Assembly (NCBI RefSeq): GCF_023520895.1
Contig: NZ_CP026029.1
Coordinates: forward strand, 6,200,001 to 6,264,000
DNA: 64,000 bases
From: Paenibacillus sp. PK3_47
Lineage (GTDB): Bacteria > Bacillota > Bacilli > Paenibacillales > Paenibacillaceae
Reading direction: 5' to 3'
Shown: piece by piece, positions 15,368 to 24,497 of the stretch
How the letters are laid out: every line of letters starts with the position of its first letter
Position numbering within the stretch: the stretch's first letter is position 1
Program-made: the position numbers and the translations under genes
Notes under the pieces: generated by a model
Seen by the model: only the letters and a program-made list of their open reading frames with translations
Databases searched by the model: none
Told to the model about the DNA's origin: nothing

Positions 15368-18076
15368 ATGATGATGCCAGTCTTAGCAACCAAGTTATAT
15401 ATCCCTACGGTAAAGACAAACACTGTCAAGCGTCCCCGGCTGGTTGAGAAGTTAAATAGAGGGATGGAGCGGAAATTAACACTGGTCTGCGCATCTGCCG
15501 GATTCGGAAAAACTACGCTGGTCAGCGAATGGGTCAAAAGCTGCGGCAGGCCTGCTGCATGGCTATCCCTGGACGAGGGTGATCATGACTTTACGCGTTT
15601 CATGACTCATGTTGCCGCCGCTCTGCAGAATATTGACCAGAGTACCGGGAAGGAAGTGCTTGGACTGCTGAGCGCATCACCACCACTGCCGCCCGAGTTA
15701 ATCTTGACGACTCTGCTTAATGATCTTTCTGCACTAGCATATAACTGCATCTTGGTTCTCGATGATTACCATGTTGTACATGCCAGCCCTATTGATGAAG
15801 CGATCAGCTTTCTGCTCGAACACCTTCCGCCCCAGATTCATCTGGTCCTGATCACCCGCGAATATCCTCAGCTTTCCCTGGGAAGAGCCCGTGCCGGCGG
15901 CCACTTAAGCGAGCTCCGCGATGCCGACCTGAGGTTTTCTTCAGGTGAAGCGGCTGACTTCCTGAATCAGTCTATGGGACTCAGTCTTTCTGCGGATGAA
16001 ATCAATGCGCTGGAAAGCCGGACTGAGGGCTGGATAGCAGGGCTGCAGCTGGCTGCCCTTTCCATGCAGGGGAATGAAGATATCCCCGGGTTCATCCGGT
16101 CATTTACGGGTGACAACCGGTACATAATAGATTATCTGGCCGAAGAGGTTCTGCAGCGCCAGCCTGAGCCTGTCCGTGACTTTCTGCTTCAGACGTCCAT
16201 ATTGGACCGTCTATACGGTCCGCTATGCGATGCGGTAACAGGCGGGAAGGATGGCAGCGCCCAATTGGAGTCTCTGGAACGGAATAATTTTTTTGTCGTT
16301 CCACTGGATGAGAGCCGTAAATGGTACAGGTATCATCATCTTTTTGCCGGGGTTCTCTACTCCCACTTAAGAATATATCAGCCTGAACGAATAGCTGAAC
16401 TGCATAGACGTGCTAGTGTATGGTATGAACAGCAAGGAGCAGTGGCCGACTCGGTCAGGCATGCGTTGAACGCTGAAGATTTCACCCGTGCAGCCGAACT
16501 GATTGAGCGGTCATGGCCGGAATTACGCAGAACCCGGCAGGAGACTGCAGCGCTGGGCTGGTTGAAGACACTCCCTGAAGAAATATTCCGCTGCAGGCCG
16601 GTCCTGAGCGTGGTATTTGCCTGGGCCCTGCTTGCCAGCGGTGAATTAGAAGCGGTTGAACACAGGTTAAGCAGCGCCGAGCTGTGGCTGGATACGTCAC
16701 CCGGAAAATCTGCTGTAACAGAAAGTATGACTGTCGTGAATCAAGAAGAGTTCCGGCGGCTTCAAGGCACGATAGCCGGTTACCGTTCGGCAAGCGCCCA
16801 GGCGGCAGGGGACATCGCAGCCGCTATATATTATGCACATCGGGTGCTTGAATGGGTACCTGATGACGACTATCTCCGCCGCGGTGCCGCTTCGGCGCTG
16901 CTGGGCCTTGCTGCCTGGAGCAGCGGTGACCTGATCCGGGCGTACCAAATGTTCTATGATGGCATGGCAAATGTGGAGAGGGCCGGCAATATATCAGATG
17001 CTGTCGGGGGCACCATTGCCTTAGCCGATATAAGTATTGCCCAGGGCCGGCTTGCGCAAGCCGCCAGAGTCTATGAGCGGGGACTGCAGATTGCTGCTAA
17101 CCATGGGCACAATAAGCAAGTACTGAGAGGAACGGCAGACATATATGTAGGTTTAAGTGAGCTTTGCTGCGAACGCAATGAGCTGGATGCCGCCATTCAA
17201 CACCTGCTAACCAGTAAAGAGTCAGGGGAGAGCAGCGGTTTTCCCCAGAATCACTACCGCTGGAAGGCTGCCATGGCCGGAATAAAGCAAGCACAGGGAG
17301 ATCTGTCCGAAGCGTTAGTCCTGCTGGATGAAGCCGAAAAATTGTACACAGCCGATTTTTTTCCGGATGTCCGTCCATTAACTGCCCAGAAGATCCGGGT
17401 CCAGCTCGCACAGGGCAGGCTGGTTGAGGGGCTGGATTGGATACGGGACCGGGGCCTGACTGCCGGAGATGATTTAAGTTATATTCGCGAGTTTGAACAC
17501 ATCACGTTGGCCAGAATTCTTCTGGCCCAATATAAGTTAAGCAGGCAGGAAGAGATCATGTTCAGTGCCTCCGATTTACTGAACCGTCTTTTGCGGGAGG
17601 CAGAACAAGGCGGCAGAAACAGGAGCAGAATCGAAATTCTGATGCTGCAGGCGGTCGCTGAACAAACTCAGGGTAACATACAAGGGGCGTTAATAACGCT
17701 AGAGGCTGCCCTTAAACTGGCGGAGCCGGAAGGCTATGTCCGTATTTTCCTGAACGAAGGTGATCCGGTGCTTTCCTTACTGCATGCAGCTTCAGATGAA
17801 GGAATTACACTGGACTATGTTCACAGACTGCTTGCTTTTTCCGGTAAGTCTGCGATCTGCACTGCTGGTTACGGGAGGATGAGCGAACCGCTAAGCGAAA
17901 GGGAATATGAGGTACTGCGTTTGCTCAGTACTGAAATGAGCGGTCCGGATATTGCCCGCACTTTGTATGTATCTTTAAATACACTGAGAACTCATACCAA
18001 AAATATTTACGCTAAGCTCGGAGTGAACAACCGCCGGACCGCCCTTCGCCGGGCTAACGAACTCGGATTATTATAA
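15368..18076 (+). CDS. MalT-like (LAL) LuxR-family ATP-dependent regulator
   Basis: 902-aa signal-transduction ATPase. It begins with LATKLYIP, typical of MalT-type proteins, then Walker A SAGFGKTT near residue 46 and ILVLDDYHVVH (Walker B) near 130. A winged helix and a long TPR-like helical sensor (about 350-820) follow, with a C-terminal LuxR helix-turn-helix from about 838 (LSEREYEVLRLLS, then LYVSLNTLRTHTKNIYAKL). These proteins oligomerise with ATP and an inducer to activate transcription. ATG 15368 is followed by two more ATGs; the AAGGGGAG site is a little far, so any of the three may be used. It probably regulates the membrane-protein gene after it, with an 18-bp palindrome between them. 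Confidence 0.9.
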   Translation: MMMPVLATKLYIPTVKTNTVKRPRLVEKLNRGMERKLTLVCASAGFGKTTLVSEWVKSCGRPAAWLSLDEGDHDFTRFMTHVAAALQNIDQSTGKEVLGLLSASPPLPPELILTTLLNDLSALAYNCILVLDDYHVVHASPIDEAISFLLEHLPPQIHLVLITREYPQLSLGRARAGGHLSELRDADLRFSSGEAADFLNQSMGLSLSADEINALESRTEGWIAGLQLAALSMQGNEDIPGFIRSFTGDNRYIIDYLAEEVLQRQPEPVRDFLLQTSILDRLYGPLCDAVTGGKDGSAQLESLERNNFFVVPLDESRKWYRYHHLFAGVLYSHLRIYQPERIAELHRRASVWYEQQGAVADSVRHALNAEDFTRAAELIERSWPELRRTRQETAALGWLKTLPEEIFRCRPVLSVVFAWALLASGELEAVEHRLSSAELWLDTSPGKSAVTESMTVVNQEEFRRLQGTIAGYRSASAQAAGDIAAAIYYAHRVLEWVPDDDYLRRGAASALLGLAAWSSGDLIRAYQMFYDGMANVERAGNISDAVGGTIALADISIAQGRLAQAARVYERGLQIAANHGHNKQVLRGTADIYVGLSELCCERNELDAAIQHLLTSKESGESSGFPQNHYRWKAAMAGIKQAQGDLSEALVLLDEAEKLYTADFFPDVRPLTAQKIRVQLAQGRLVEGLDWIRDRGLTAGDDLSYIREFEHITLARILLAQYKLSRQEEIMFSASDLLNRLLREAEQGGRNRSRIEILMLQAVAEQTQGNIQGALITLEAALKLAEPEGYVRIFLNEGDPVLSLLHAASDEGITLDYVHRLLAFSGKSAICTAGYGRMSEPLSEREYEVLRLLSTEMSGPDIARTLYVSLNTLRTHTKNIYAKLGVNNRRTALRRANELGLL

Positions 18077-18090
18077 AAATCACATAAACA

Positions 18091-18108
18091 ATCACCACAT
18101 GTGGTGAT
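18091..18108. promoter_or_regulatory. Perfect 18-bp palindrome, candidate operator
   Basis: ATCACCACATGTGGTGAT is fully self-complementary and lies 14 bp after the MalT-like stop and about 60 bp before the ATG of the membrane protein gene. It lacks a T-run, so an operator is more likely than a terminator. The cognate protein is unknown; the adjacent LuxR-type regulator is the obvious candidate. Confidence 0.6.
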
Positions 18109-18169
18109 GCCGGCTCCTCCAATGTTGTTGTATCTTGAAATTAAGAAAAGAACATGGAGGAGCTTACAT

Positions 18170-18850
18170 ATGAATACAAAAACCATCCGCGTTGCAAAAG
18201 GGAACAGCAGTGAATACAGCAGTAAGGTAACTGCACATGGTCTTATCCGGCGGGCAGGTCTGGCTGCTATGCTGGCCGGCATCCTGTTCATTATTATCCA
18301 GCTCATTCATCCGCCTGAAAATCTCACCTCGGTAACCACACCCAAATGGGCAATTGTTCATTACTTAACCATTGCTATGGCGCTTTGCGGATTGACTGGT
18401 ATTACAGGCATCTATGCAAGACAGGTAAAAGAGAGCGGATGGACGGGACTTGCGGGGTATATACTGTTCAGCCTGTTTTGGATAGCAACGGCGGCTTTTA
18501 CTTTTGTAGAAGCCTTTATTTTACCGGTTTTGGCAGACCTCACTCCAGGATTCGTGGAAGGCTTTCAGGGTATTTTTAGCGGCAGGACTGTCAGCGGGGT
18601 TAACCTCGGTATACTTCCGGCAGTAGCGCCAGTTGCAGGTATGATCTACATCTTAAGCGGTCTGCTTCTTGGCATTGCTACCTTTCGGGCCGGCATTCTG
18701 CCGCGCAGGGCAGCCATTCTTCTCAGTTTCGGATCAGTGGTAACACTGGCATCTTCACTGATTCCTCATCCTTACGACCGGGTACTTGCCGTTCCTATGG
18801 GAATAGCGCTGCTGTGGCTGGGATTTGCTCTCTGGTCAGAAAGACGTTAG
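18170..18850 (+). CDS. Six-helix membrane protein, function unknown
   Basis: 226 aa with about six hydrophobic segments and short loops (e.g. AAMLAGILFIIIQLIHP, ILSGLLLGIATF, IALLWLGFALW). It resembles small DUF4386-like membrane proteins, without catalytic motifs. GTG 18101 is in frame, but TGGAGGA (18155-18161) just before ATG 18170 sets the start. It lies directly after the MalT-like regulator and is a probable target of it. No transport or enzyme function can be assigned. Confidence 0.75.
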   Translation: MNTKTIRVAKGNSSEYSSKVTAHGLIRRAGLAAMLAGILFIIIQLIHPPENLTSVTTPKWAIVHYLTIAMALCGLTGITGIYARQVKESGWTGLAGYILFSLFWIATAAFTFVEAFILPVLADLTPGFVEGFQGIFSGRTVSGVNLGILPAVAPVAGMIYILSGLLLGIATFRAGILPRRAAILLSFGSVVTLASSLIPHPYDRVLAVPMGIALLWLGFALWSERR

Positions 18851-19025
18851 AACTCCAGTGATTAAAAAATCATGCATCTCCGCAGAAGATGACGATCCTA
18901 TTTGCCGTAACAATTATAAAAGATTGATATTGCGCAGTTTATAGGCCATTCCGCTTAGAATCGTACCATTTGTCAGGTTAAGCTACATATAAGAAACTAT
19001 CATGGCTTGTAAAGGAGAAGTTCTG

Positions 19026-19862
19026 ATGACCGCAAAGTTAGAGCTGGGCGTACGCGCCCATGATTTCGGGCAGCTGCCGCTGGCTGAATTGATCGAAAAA
19101 TTAAAGCGCTATCAGATGAATCATATCCAGTTTGCTGTACAAAGGTCCTTTCCCGAAAGCGCAAGTTCTTTGTCCAATATTCATCAGGGTACGGCAGTAC
19201 ATTATGGGGAGGCGTTCCGCCAGGCAGGCATCCGGATTGCTGTACTTGGCTGTTACGTCAATATCATTGACCCGGATGTGGAAGGGCGCCGGGAGGCGCT
19301 TCACCAGTTCGCTACTCATCTGCGTCTGTCCCGCGATTTTGGCGCTTCACTGGTAGGGACTGAAACAGGCTGGTTGAAAGACCCGGCCTTGCATCGTACT
19401 GAAGAGGCCTTTCTGGAGGTCGTTAAGTCGGTAGAGATCATGGTGAAGGAAGCCGAACGCTTTGGAGCAACGGTGGGGATTGAAGCCGTGGCAACGCACC
19501 CGCTGCATTCAGCCCGCCTGGCCAGACGCCTGCTGGATCTGGTGCCTTCGAACAATCTGCAGATTATTCTGGATTGCGTGAACCTGTTGTCTCCGGAAAA
19601 TTATGAGGACAGGGAGAACGTTGTCCTGGAGGCATTGGAGCTGCTCGGTGACCGGGTAGCTGTACTGCATCTGAAGGATTGCGTCCTGGAAGGCGGTGCG
19701 ATCAAGGGGGTGCCGATTGGACAAGGCGGTATGAATTTTGCTCCAATCCTGCGGTTTATGAAATACGACCGCCCGCATCTGCAGGGTATTATGGAAGAGA
19801 CCCGGGAAGAAAATCTGGATGAATCCATTGCATACCTGCGGAAGCTGTACGAGGAAGTATAA
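19026..19862 (+). CDS. Sugar phosphate isomerase/epimerase (TIM barrel, AP-endonuclease 2 fold)
   Basis: 278-aa protein with the xylose-isomerase-like TIM-barrel pattern: NHIQFAV, RIAVLGCYVNI, ASLVGTETG, VGIEAVATHP (metal-ligand Glu), LQIILDCVNLL (metal Asp), VAVLHLKDCV (His/Asp) and a C-terminal IMEETREEN (Glu). The conserved Glu/Asp/His/Glu set suggests an active metal-dependent isomerase or epimerase acting on a sugar or inositol derivative. ATG 19002 is in frame, but AAAGGAGAAG (19011-19020) marks ATG 19026. It appears monocistronic and ends in a strong terminator. Confidence 0.85.
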   Translation: MTAKLELGVRAHDFGQLPLAELIEKLKRYQMNHIQFAVQRSFPESASSLSNIHQGTAVHYGEAFRQAGIRIAVLGCYVNIIDPDVEGRREALHQFATHLRLSRDFGASLVGTETGWLKDPALHRTEEAFLEVVKSVEIMVKEAERFGATVGIEAVATHPLHSARLARRLLDLVPSNNLQIILDCVNLLSPENYEDRENVVLEALELLGDRVAVLHLKDCVLEGGAIKGVPIGQGGMNFAPILRFMKYDRPHLQGIMEETREENLDESIAYLRKLYEEV

Positions 19863-19892
19863 TTAATTTCTGCAAAGACGGAACAATCAAAC

Positions 19893-19930
19893 AAAGAGCC
19901 CGGGGTCAATGTCCCTGGGCTCTTCTTTGG
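19893..19930. terminator. Bidirectional terminator between convergent genes
   Basis: AAGAGCCC (19894-19901) and GGG pair with CCC and GGGCTCTT (19917-19924) around a short loop. The isomerase gene and the minus-strand MMPL gene both end here. Confidence 0.85.
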
Positions 19931-19942
19931 TTCATTCTTGTA

Positions 19943-22351
19943 TTAGTGCTTACGTCCGCTCTCAGCGTTAAGCTTGGCAATCAGCTTGTCACCTTCGACA
20001 TCGAGGTTCGGAAGCAGACGGTCCAGCCATTTCGGCAGCCACCAGGCTTTGTCGCCAAAGACAGCCATAACCGCCGGAACAAGCGTCATCCGGATGAGGA
20101 AAGCATCGATCAGGATACCGAACGCCAGTGCGAAGCCGATTTGCTTGATCATCGCATCAGGCGCGAAGATAAAGCCTGCAAAGACGGATACCATGATGAC
20201 CCCTGCGGCTAATACGACACGGCTCGCCAGATCATAACCGTGAATGATACTGTCGTTGCCGTGGCGGCCATGGACATAAGCCTCACGCATGGAGCTGACC
20301 AGGAACACCTGGTAATCCATCGCCAGACCGTAAAGGATACCGGTGACGAGGATCGGCATGAAGCTGAGCAGCGGGCCTCCTGTATCAAATCCGAACAGGG
20401 AATGCATCCATCCCCACTGATAGACTGCGGTAGTCAAGCCAAAAGTGGCAAGAATACTGAGTACGAAGCCTACAGTTGCTTTGATCGGAACGATAACAGA
20501 ACGGAATACAAGCAGCAGAATAATTAAGGACAAGACTACAATAATTCCAATATAAACAGGGAAGGCTTCAGAAAGCTTGGAAGACATATCGATGTTGATG
20601 GCGGTAAAGCCGGTCACACCAAGCGTTACATTATTATCCGCTGCCAGTGTATAGCTTGGATCACGCAGATCCTGCACCAGATCTCTGGTCTCTGTATCCG
20701 TCGGTCCGGTTTTCGGGATCAGGCTGATGATGGCAATATCACCAGTTTCGTTGACACCCATCGGGGATACCAGGGTAACATTGTCATGCGATTGCAGTCC
20801 CTGTACCAGTCCGCCCAAGGTTTCCATGCTGATTTTATCAGAAGGGTTGACAGGCTGGGCTACCAGAAGCAGCGGTCCATTAAAGCCTTCGCCGAAACCT
20901 TCCGAAGTTATATCATAACTTTGGCGTGCCGCTGTATCCAGGTTCGCCGAGGCACCGGACGGAATACCCAGCTCCATCTTGGTTACCGGAATAGCTGCCG
21001 TTCCAAGAACCAGCACAACCAGGATAATGATAACCCAGCGGTATTTCACGGTAATGTTAGCCCAGCGGTGTGAGAATCCGCTGTGTTCCTTGCTGGCAGT
21101 TGCTGTGTTTTTCGCACGGGCTTTGGCGGTAACGATTTTTTCGCCAACCAGACCGAGCAGTGCAGGCAGCAGGGTCAGCGACAGCAGGACGGTAATCAGA
21201 ACGCTGACAGCAGCGACCATTGCCATAGTGGACAGGAAGCCGATGCCGATGACCAGCATCCCGCAAAGGGCGATAATAACCGTCAATCCGGCAAAAAATA
21301 CAGCGCTGCCGGCGGTACCGACTGCCCGGCTTGCCGCTTCTTTGGCATCTAATTTCTCATCGAGAATCAGGCGGCGCTGCCGGTTTACGATAAAGAGTGA
21401 GTAGTCAATTCCGACAGCCAGGCCGATCATAACGGCGAGAATCGGTGTAATGTCATTCATCTGAATGACGCTGGAGAGAGCAAATGCACCCCCGACACTG
21501 ATTGCAACGCCAAGCAGGGCAGTAATCAGCGGCAGTCCTGCCGCTACAACAGAACCAAGTGTAATGAACAGGACAACTGCAGCTACGGCTACGCCGATGG
21601 CTTCTGTAGATCCGATGGCCGGCATACTCTTGAGCGAGTCGCTTGGAATGGCTGTAATGCCTGAGCCGGCCTGCTCAACTTCAGTTACCGCAGCGATAAT
21701 GTCATCCGGTACGTTAGACGGAAGGGATGTCTGCTGCACAGTGAACTGGAACTGGAACAGGGCAATTCTGCCGTCAGCCGACAGCATGACACCCGGAACA
21801 GGAACACCGTCAGCCATCAGCGCTCCGTAAGGAGCACCCGATGCGGCTTGAGCTGCAGCTGCAGCCTGTGCCGCGGCGGCTGCCTGATCTGAGGCTGCAG
21901 TCTGGTCTGAAGCCCCCGCCTGACCTGCAGCTGCCGCTTGAGCCGCTGCATCTGTCTGCCCGGCGGCAGATGGATCTGCAGCAGCACCCTGGCCTGCAGC
22001 AGCGGCCGCCTGAGCAGCCAAATCAGCAGGATTAATTACATATTCCATGCCGTATACTTCGTTAATAGCCTTCATGAGAACCGCAACACGTTCCGGCGTA
22101 TCAAGTCGTTCGCCGTCAGGTGCGGTAAAAGCTACACTTGCCTGGCCGCCGGCAGCGGCTGGAAGCTCTTCTGCCAGCATATCCAGCACTTTTTGCGATT
22201 CAGTGCCTTCAATCTTCATTTCAGAGCTGGACTGGATGCCGTTGACCCCGAGCAGGGCGCCTACCACACCAAGAATAATGATCCACACTCCAAGGAAATA
22301 CCAGGGCTTGGAATAAGCCGATTTCCCCAAACGGTACAGAAATGTTGACAT
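19943..22351 (-). CDS. MMPL/RND-family exporter
   Basis: 802-aa membrane protein with one N-terminal segment, a long extracellular region, and two sets of about five to six helices. Motifs GLAVGIDYSLFIVNR in the first and GLAMDYQVFLVSSM in the second half are the proton-relay helices of MMPL proteins, homologous to YdgH/YdfJ. It would export lipids, drugs or peptides. The start is ATG 22349-22351 (minus) after AAAAAGGAG; a longer open frame to 22405 overlaps the tetR gene. Residues about 110-171 are a low-complexity stretch of Ala/Gln/Gly in the extracellular loop. The gene is 28 bp downstream of tetR, in one operon. Confidence 0.92.
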   Translation of the reverse strand: MSTFLYRLGKSAYSKPWYFLGVWIIILGVVGALLGVNGIQSSSEMKIEGTESQKVLDMLAEELPAAAGGQASVAFTAPDGERLDTPERVAVLMKAINEVYGMEYVINPADLAAQAAAAAGQGAAADPSAAGQTDAAAQAAAAGQAGASDQTAASDQAAAAAQAAAAAQAASGAPYGALMADGVPVPGVMLSADGRIALFQFQFTVQQTSLPSNVPDDIIAAVTEVEQAGSGITAIPSDSLKSMPAIGSTEAIGVAVAAVVLFITLGSVVAAGLPLITALLGVAISVGGAFALSSVIQMNDITPILAVMIGLAVGIDYSLFIVNRQRRLILDEKLDAKEAASRAVGTAGSAVFFAGLTVIIALCGMLVIGIGFLSTMAMVAAVSVLITVLLSLTLLPALLGLVGEKIVTAKARAKNTATASKEHSGFSHRWANITVKYRWVIIILVVLVLGTAAIPVTKMELGIPSGASANLDTAARQSYDITSEGFGEGFNGPLLLVAQPVNPSDKISMETLGGLVQGLQSHDNVTLVSPMGVNETGDIAIISLIPKTGPTDTETRDLVQDLRDPSYTLAADNNVTLGVTGFTAINIDMSSKLSEAFPVYIGIIVVLSLIILLLVFRSVIVPIKATVGFVLSILATFGLTTAVYQWGWMHSLFGFDTGGPLLSFMPILVTGILYGLAMDYQVFLVSSMREAYVHGRHGNDSIIHGYDLASRVVLAAGVIMVSVFAGFIFAPDAMIKQIGFALAFGILIDAFLIRMTLVPAVMAVFGDKAWWLPKWLDRLLPNLDVEGDKLIAKLNAESGRKH

Positions 22352-22379
22352 GTAATGGTTTCTCCTTTTTATCTCTGGT

Positions 22380-22997
22380 TTAGAAGCCGTTGCGTAAATA
22401 AGCAAACATCGTGTTTAAGTATTGATCAAATGACACGGCATCAGAATTATCCTCTTGCACTTCACCCGGCAGCAGAACGTTTAACTGCCCATCCAGTATA
22501 GGCACAAAAGCGCCGTAGACCGCACCGGCAAGCAAATGGCTGTAACCGTCTGTATAACGCCCATGGGTGAATTGCTCGAGCATTTCTCTTGCAGCGATCT
22601 GCAGACGGCGGAATACGCTCAATATATAGGGTTCAAGAGACGGGTACTGATGCGCAAGCGATACAAACTGCCGCAATTTATGCAAAAATTCTGACGTGAA
22701 CTGCAGCTTGAACAGGCTGTGCAGAGCGTCCAGAGGTGTTGCATCCGGGGGCAGATCTGCCAGCAGCGAATTCTCATCCTCTGTTGAAGCATTGCCGATA
22801 AAATACTCCGCTACCGCTTCCTCTTTGCAGGAGAAGTAGTTGGCAAAGGTTCTGCGGGAATACCCGGCCTTCTGGACAACATCGTCGACAATGAAGCCCT
22901 CCATTCCACGTTCAAGCGCAAGCTCAAAGGCTGCCTCGGCCAGGGCGAAGGCAGTTGCTTCCTTTTTTTTGTCGCGCAGCGTCGGCTTGAGGTTCAA
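22380..22997 (-). CDS. TetR-family transcriptional repressor
   Basis: 205-aa protein with an N-terminal TetR helix-turn-helix (about 15-60: VDDVVQKAGYSRRTFANYFSCKEE) and an unrelated helical ligand-binding C-terminal domain. It starts with TTG (22995-22997, minus) behind AAAGGAGGA. It precedes the MMPL exporter in an operon, and the promoter carries an inverted repeat, so the usual model is repression of its own operon relieved by a substrate of the pump. Confidence 0.9.
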   Translation of the reverse strand: MNLKPTLRDKKKEATAFALAEAAFELALERGMEGFIVDDVVQKAGYSRRTFANYFSCKEEAVAEYFIGNASTEDENSLLADLPPDATPLDALHSLFKLQFTSEFLHKLRQFVSLAHQYPSLEPYILSVFRRLQIAAREMLEQFTHGRYTDGYSHLLAGAVYGAFVPILDGQLNVLLPGEVQEDNSDAVSFDQYLNTMFAYLRNGF

Positions 22998-23056
22998 ATT
23001 TTATGCGTCCTCCTTTCTTGGGCAGAGACAGGCTCTGGTCTATATTTACTAAGTAC

Positions 23057-23085
23057 ATTATTGCCCAAAGTGCAAAATTGCACAA
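23057..23085 (-). promoter_or_regulatory. tetR-MMPL promoter with TetR-type operator
   Basis: On the minus strand: TTGTGC (23085-23080), 17-bp spacer, AATAAT (23062-23057). The inverted repeat GTGCAA-aa-TTGCAC (23070-23083, plus strand) covers the -35 and spacer, as expected for a TetR operator. Confidence 0.6.
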
Positions 23086-23239
23086 TGAGCAATTAGTGAC
23101 GAAATTGTGAATTTCTTTGGTTATTTATGTTTTAATAAGCGCAAGAAGGACCATTCTCCTTTATTTTGTTTAATAAATCAGCATCATTTATGAAACTGTC
23201 TGTGAAGTTGTTCATACATAATAGAGGGGACTGGGGAAC

Positions 23240-23371
23240 ATGGTACGTCTCCTTACGAGGCATCTGGTTAGACGGGGCGGTCAGTGGATTTCTATCAGCT
23301 TAAGTTTCGCGTGTATACCCGGTTTCTTTGCTTATAAGTTTAATGAGGGAGCTGTCTTTACAGCAGAATAG
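23240..23371 (+). CDS. Small 43-aa ORF with a hydrophobic segment
   Basis: ATG 23240 follows AGAGGGGACTGGGG, a plausible ribosome site. The product (MVRLLTRHLVRRGGQW...) has a basic N-terminus then one hydrophobic segment and ends at TAG 23371. Its end overlaps the start of the next small membrane ORF in another frame, so the two may be one gene split by a frameshift. Function unknown. Confidence 0.45.
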   Translation: MVRLLTRHLVRRGGQWISISLSFACIPGFFAYKFNEGAVFTAE

Positions 23372-23546
23372 ATACCTGCTAGTTATTATTCTGGGGTTAG
23401 CTGCCGCTAACCGGTTAGAGCAACGGTATATCATTATTATTTGGGTTGCGATCATTTTATCAACATTTATTATTACATTGTGGCTATACCCTCAAGAGAG
23501 TGACCCAGGTGTAGTGAAACATATTTGGGACAGGATTACGGAGTAG
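23343..23546 (+). CDS. Small membrane protein (67 aa)
   Basis: Reading from ATG 23343 the product has two hydrophobic segments (YLLVIILGLAAANRL and IIIIWVAIILSTFIITLWL) and a short charged tail. It has no good ribosome site of its own; the frame is open upstream to TTG 23328. It overlaps the 43-aa ORF by 29 bp. Either a translationally coupled small membrane protein or the second half of a frameshifted gene of about 100 codons. Confidence 0.45.
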   Translation: MRELSLQQNRYLLVIILGLAAANRLEQRYIIIIWVAIILSTFIITLWLYPQESDPGVVKHIWDRITE

Positions 23547-23549
23547 TGA

Positions 23550-23579
23550 TTCTCACAATGCATTAAATTCAGATATACT
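23550..23579 (+). promoter_or_regulatory. Promoter for the MerR-family gene
   Basis: TTCTCA (23550-23555), 18-bp spacer, TATACT (23574-23579). A slightly long spacer is common for promoters that MerR proteins remodel. ATACT-a-AGTAT (23575-23585) overlaps the -10 as a small palindrome. Confidence 0.5.
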
Positions 23580-23607
23580 AAGTATTAAAAAGTAATGGAG
23601 CGAACAC

Positions 23608-24429
23608 ATGAAAACCATATTTTCCATTGGAGAAATGTCCAAGCTGCATAATACCACCATCCAGACACTCCGTTATTATGATGAAATCGGGCTGCTGGTC
23701 CCTTTTGGAGTCGACGCGAAAACAGGGTACAGAACCTACTCGACAGAGCAGTTTGAACAATTGAATACGATTCAGTACCTTAAGGATTTAGGCTTTTCAC
23801 TCAATGAAATCAAAAGCCATTTTGCTAAAAGAGATCCTGAGGACTTTATCAGGCTGCTGCATAAACAGAATGAAAATACAGAAGCTGAGATCAGAAGGCT
23901 GGAACAGATCCGCGATAAATTCCAGTACAGAATAGAGGAAATCCGGAAGGTTCAGCAGATAGAGCAGCAGGAACTGGAAACGGTGATTGTTGAACAACTG
24001 AGCCAAAGACGCATTTTCAGATTAAAAGAAAACATCCGCTCAGAGCCTCATCTGGAGATTTCCCTGAGAAAGTTAGAGAAGCTGTTTAACATCCGTTCCA
24101 CCATATTTATTGGCGGTGTCGGTTTGACCGTCGATATGCATCATGTAAAAGAAAACAGGTTCGACGGGTATAATTCCATTTTTCTGATTGCCGATGATAC
24201 AGATGCCTCTGAAGATGTTACGGATTTCTTACCTGAAGGGAAATACGCCTGTATTTATTATCGCGGCCCGCGGAGTAAGGCCCATGGATATTACAATCTA
24301 TTATTGAAGGAGATCGAAAATAAAGGATTACATATTATAGGGGACGCTATAGAAAGGACCTTAATAAATGAATATATATCCGCCAATCCGATGGATCATG
24401 TAACGGTAATTCAAATCCCTGTGAAATAA
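23608..24429 (+). CDS. MerR-family regulator with GyrI-like effector domain (BmrR/Mta type)
   Basis: 273 aa: an N-terminal MerR winged helix (IGEMSKLHNTTIQTLRYYDEIGLL, then GYRTYS), a long dimerisation coiled coil (about 80-125), and a C-terminal GyrI/SOUL-like effector-binding domain (about 130-273). This is the BmrR layout, which senses hydrophobic cationic drugs and activates efflux genes. No cysteine metal site is seen. It is followed by its own terminator, then a LysE-type exporter that may be its target. Confidence 0.88.
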   Translation: MKTIFSIGEMSKLHNTTIQTLRYYDEIGLLVPFGVDAKTGYRTYSTEQFEQLNTIQYLKDLGFSLNEIKSHFAKRDPEDFIRLLHKQNENTEAEIRRLEQIRDKFQYRIEEIRKVQQIEQQELETVIVEQLSQRRIFRLKENIRSEPHLEISLRKLEKLFNIRSTIFIGGVGLTVDMHHVKENRFDGYNSIFLIADDTDASEDVTDFLPEGKYACIYYRGPRSKAHGYYNLLLKEIENKGLHIIGDAIERTLINEYISANPMDHVTVIQIPVK

Positions 24430-24435
24430 AAGGTT

Positions 24436-24466
24436 GACTCTCTTGTTACAAGAGGGTCTATTTTAT
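24436..24466 (+). terminator. Intrinsic terminator
   Basis: GACTCTCTTG (24436-24445) pairs with CAAGAGGGTC (24449-24458) around a 3-nt loop, followed by TATTTTATT. Confidence 0.8.
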
Positions 24467-24497
24467 TATCCATAGAACGATGGAGAGGGGTTTTAAA

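Noticed and set aside
20786..22348. Several plus-strand ORFs over the MMPL gene
   Set aside because: Antisense shadows caused by the GC-biased third position of the minus-strand gene.
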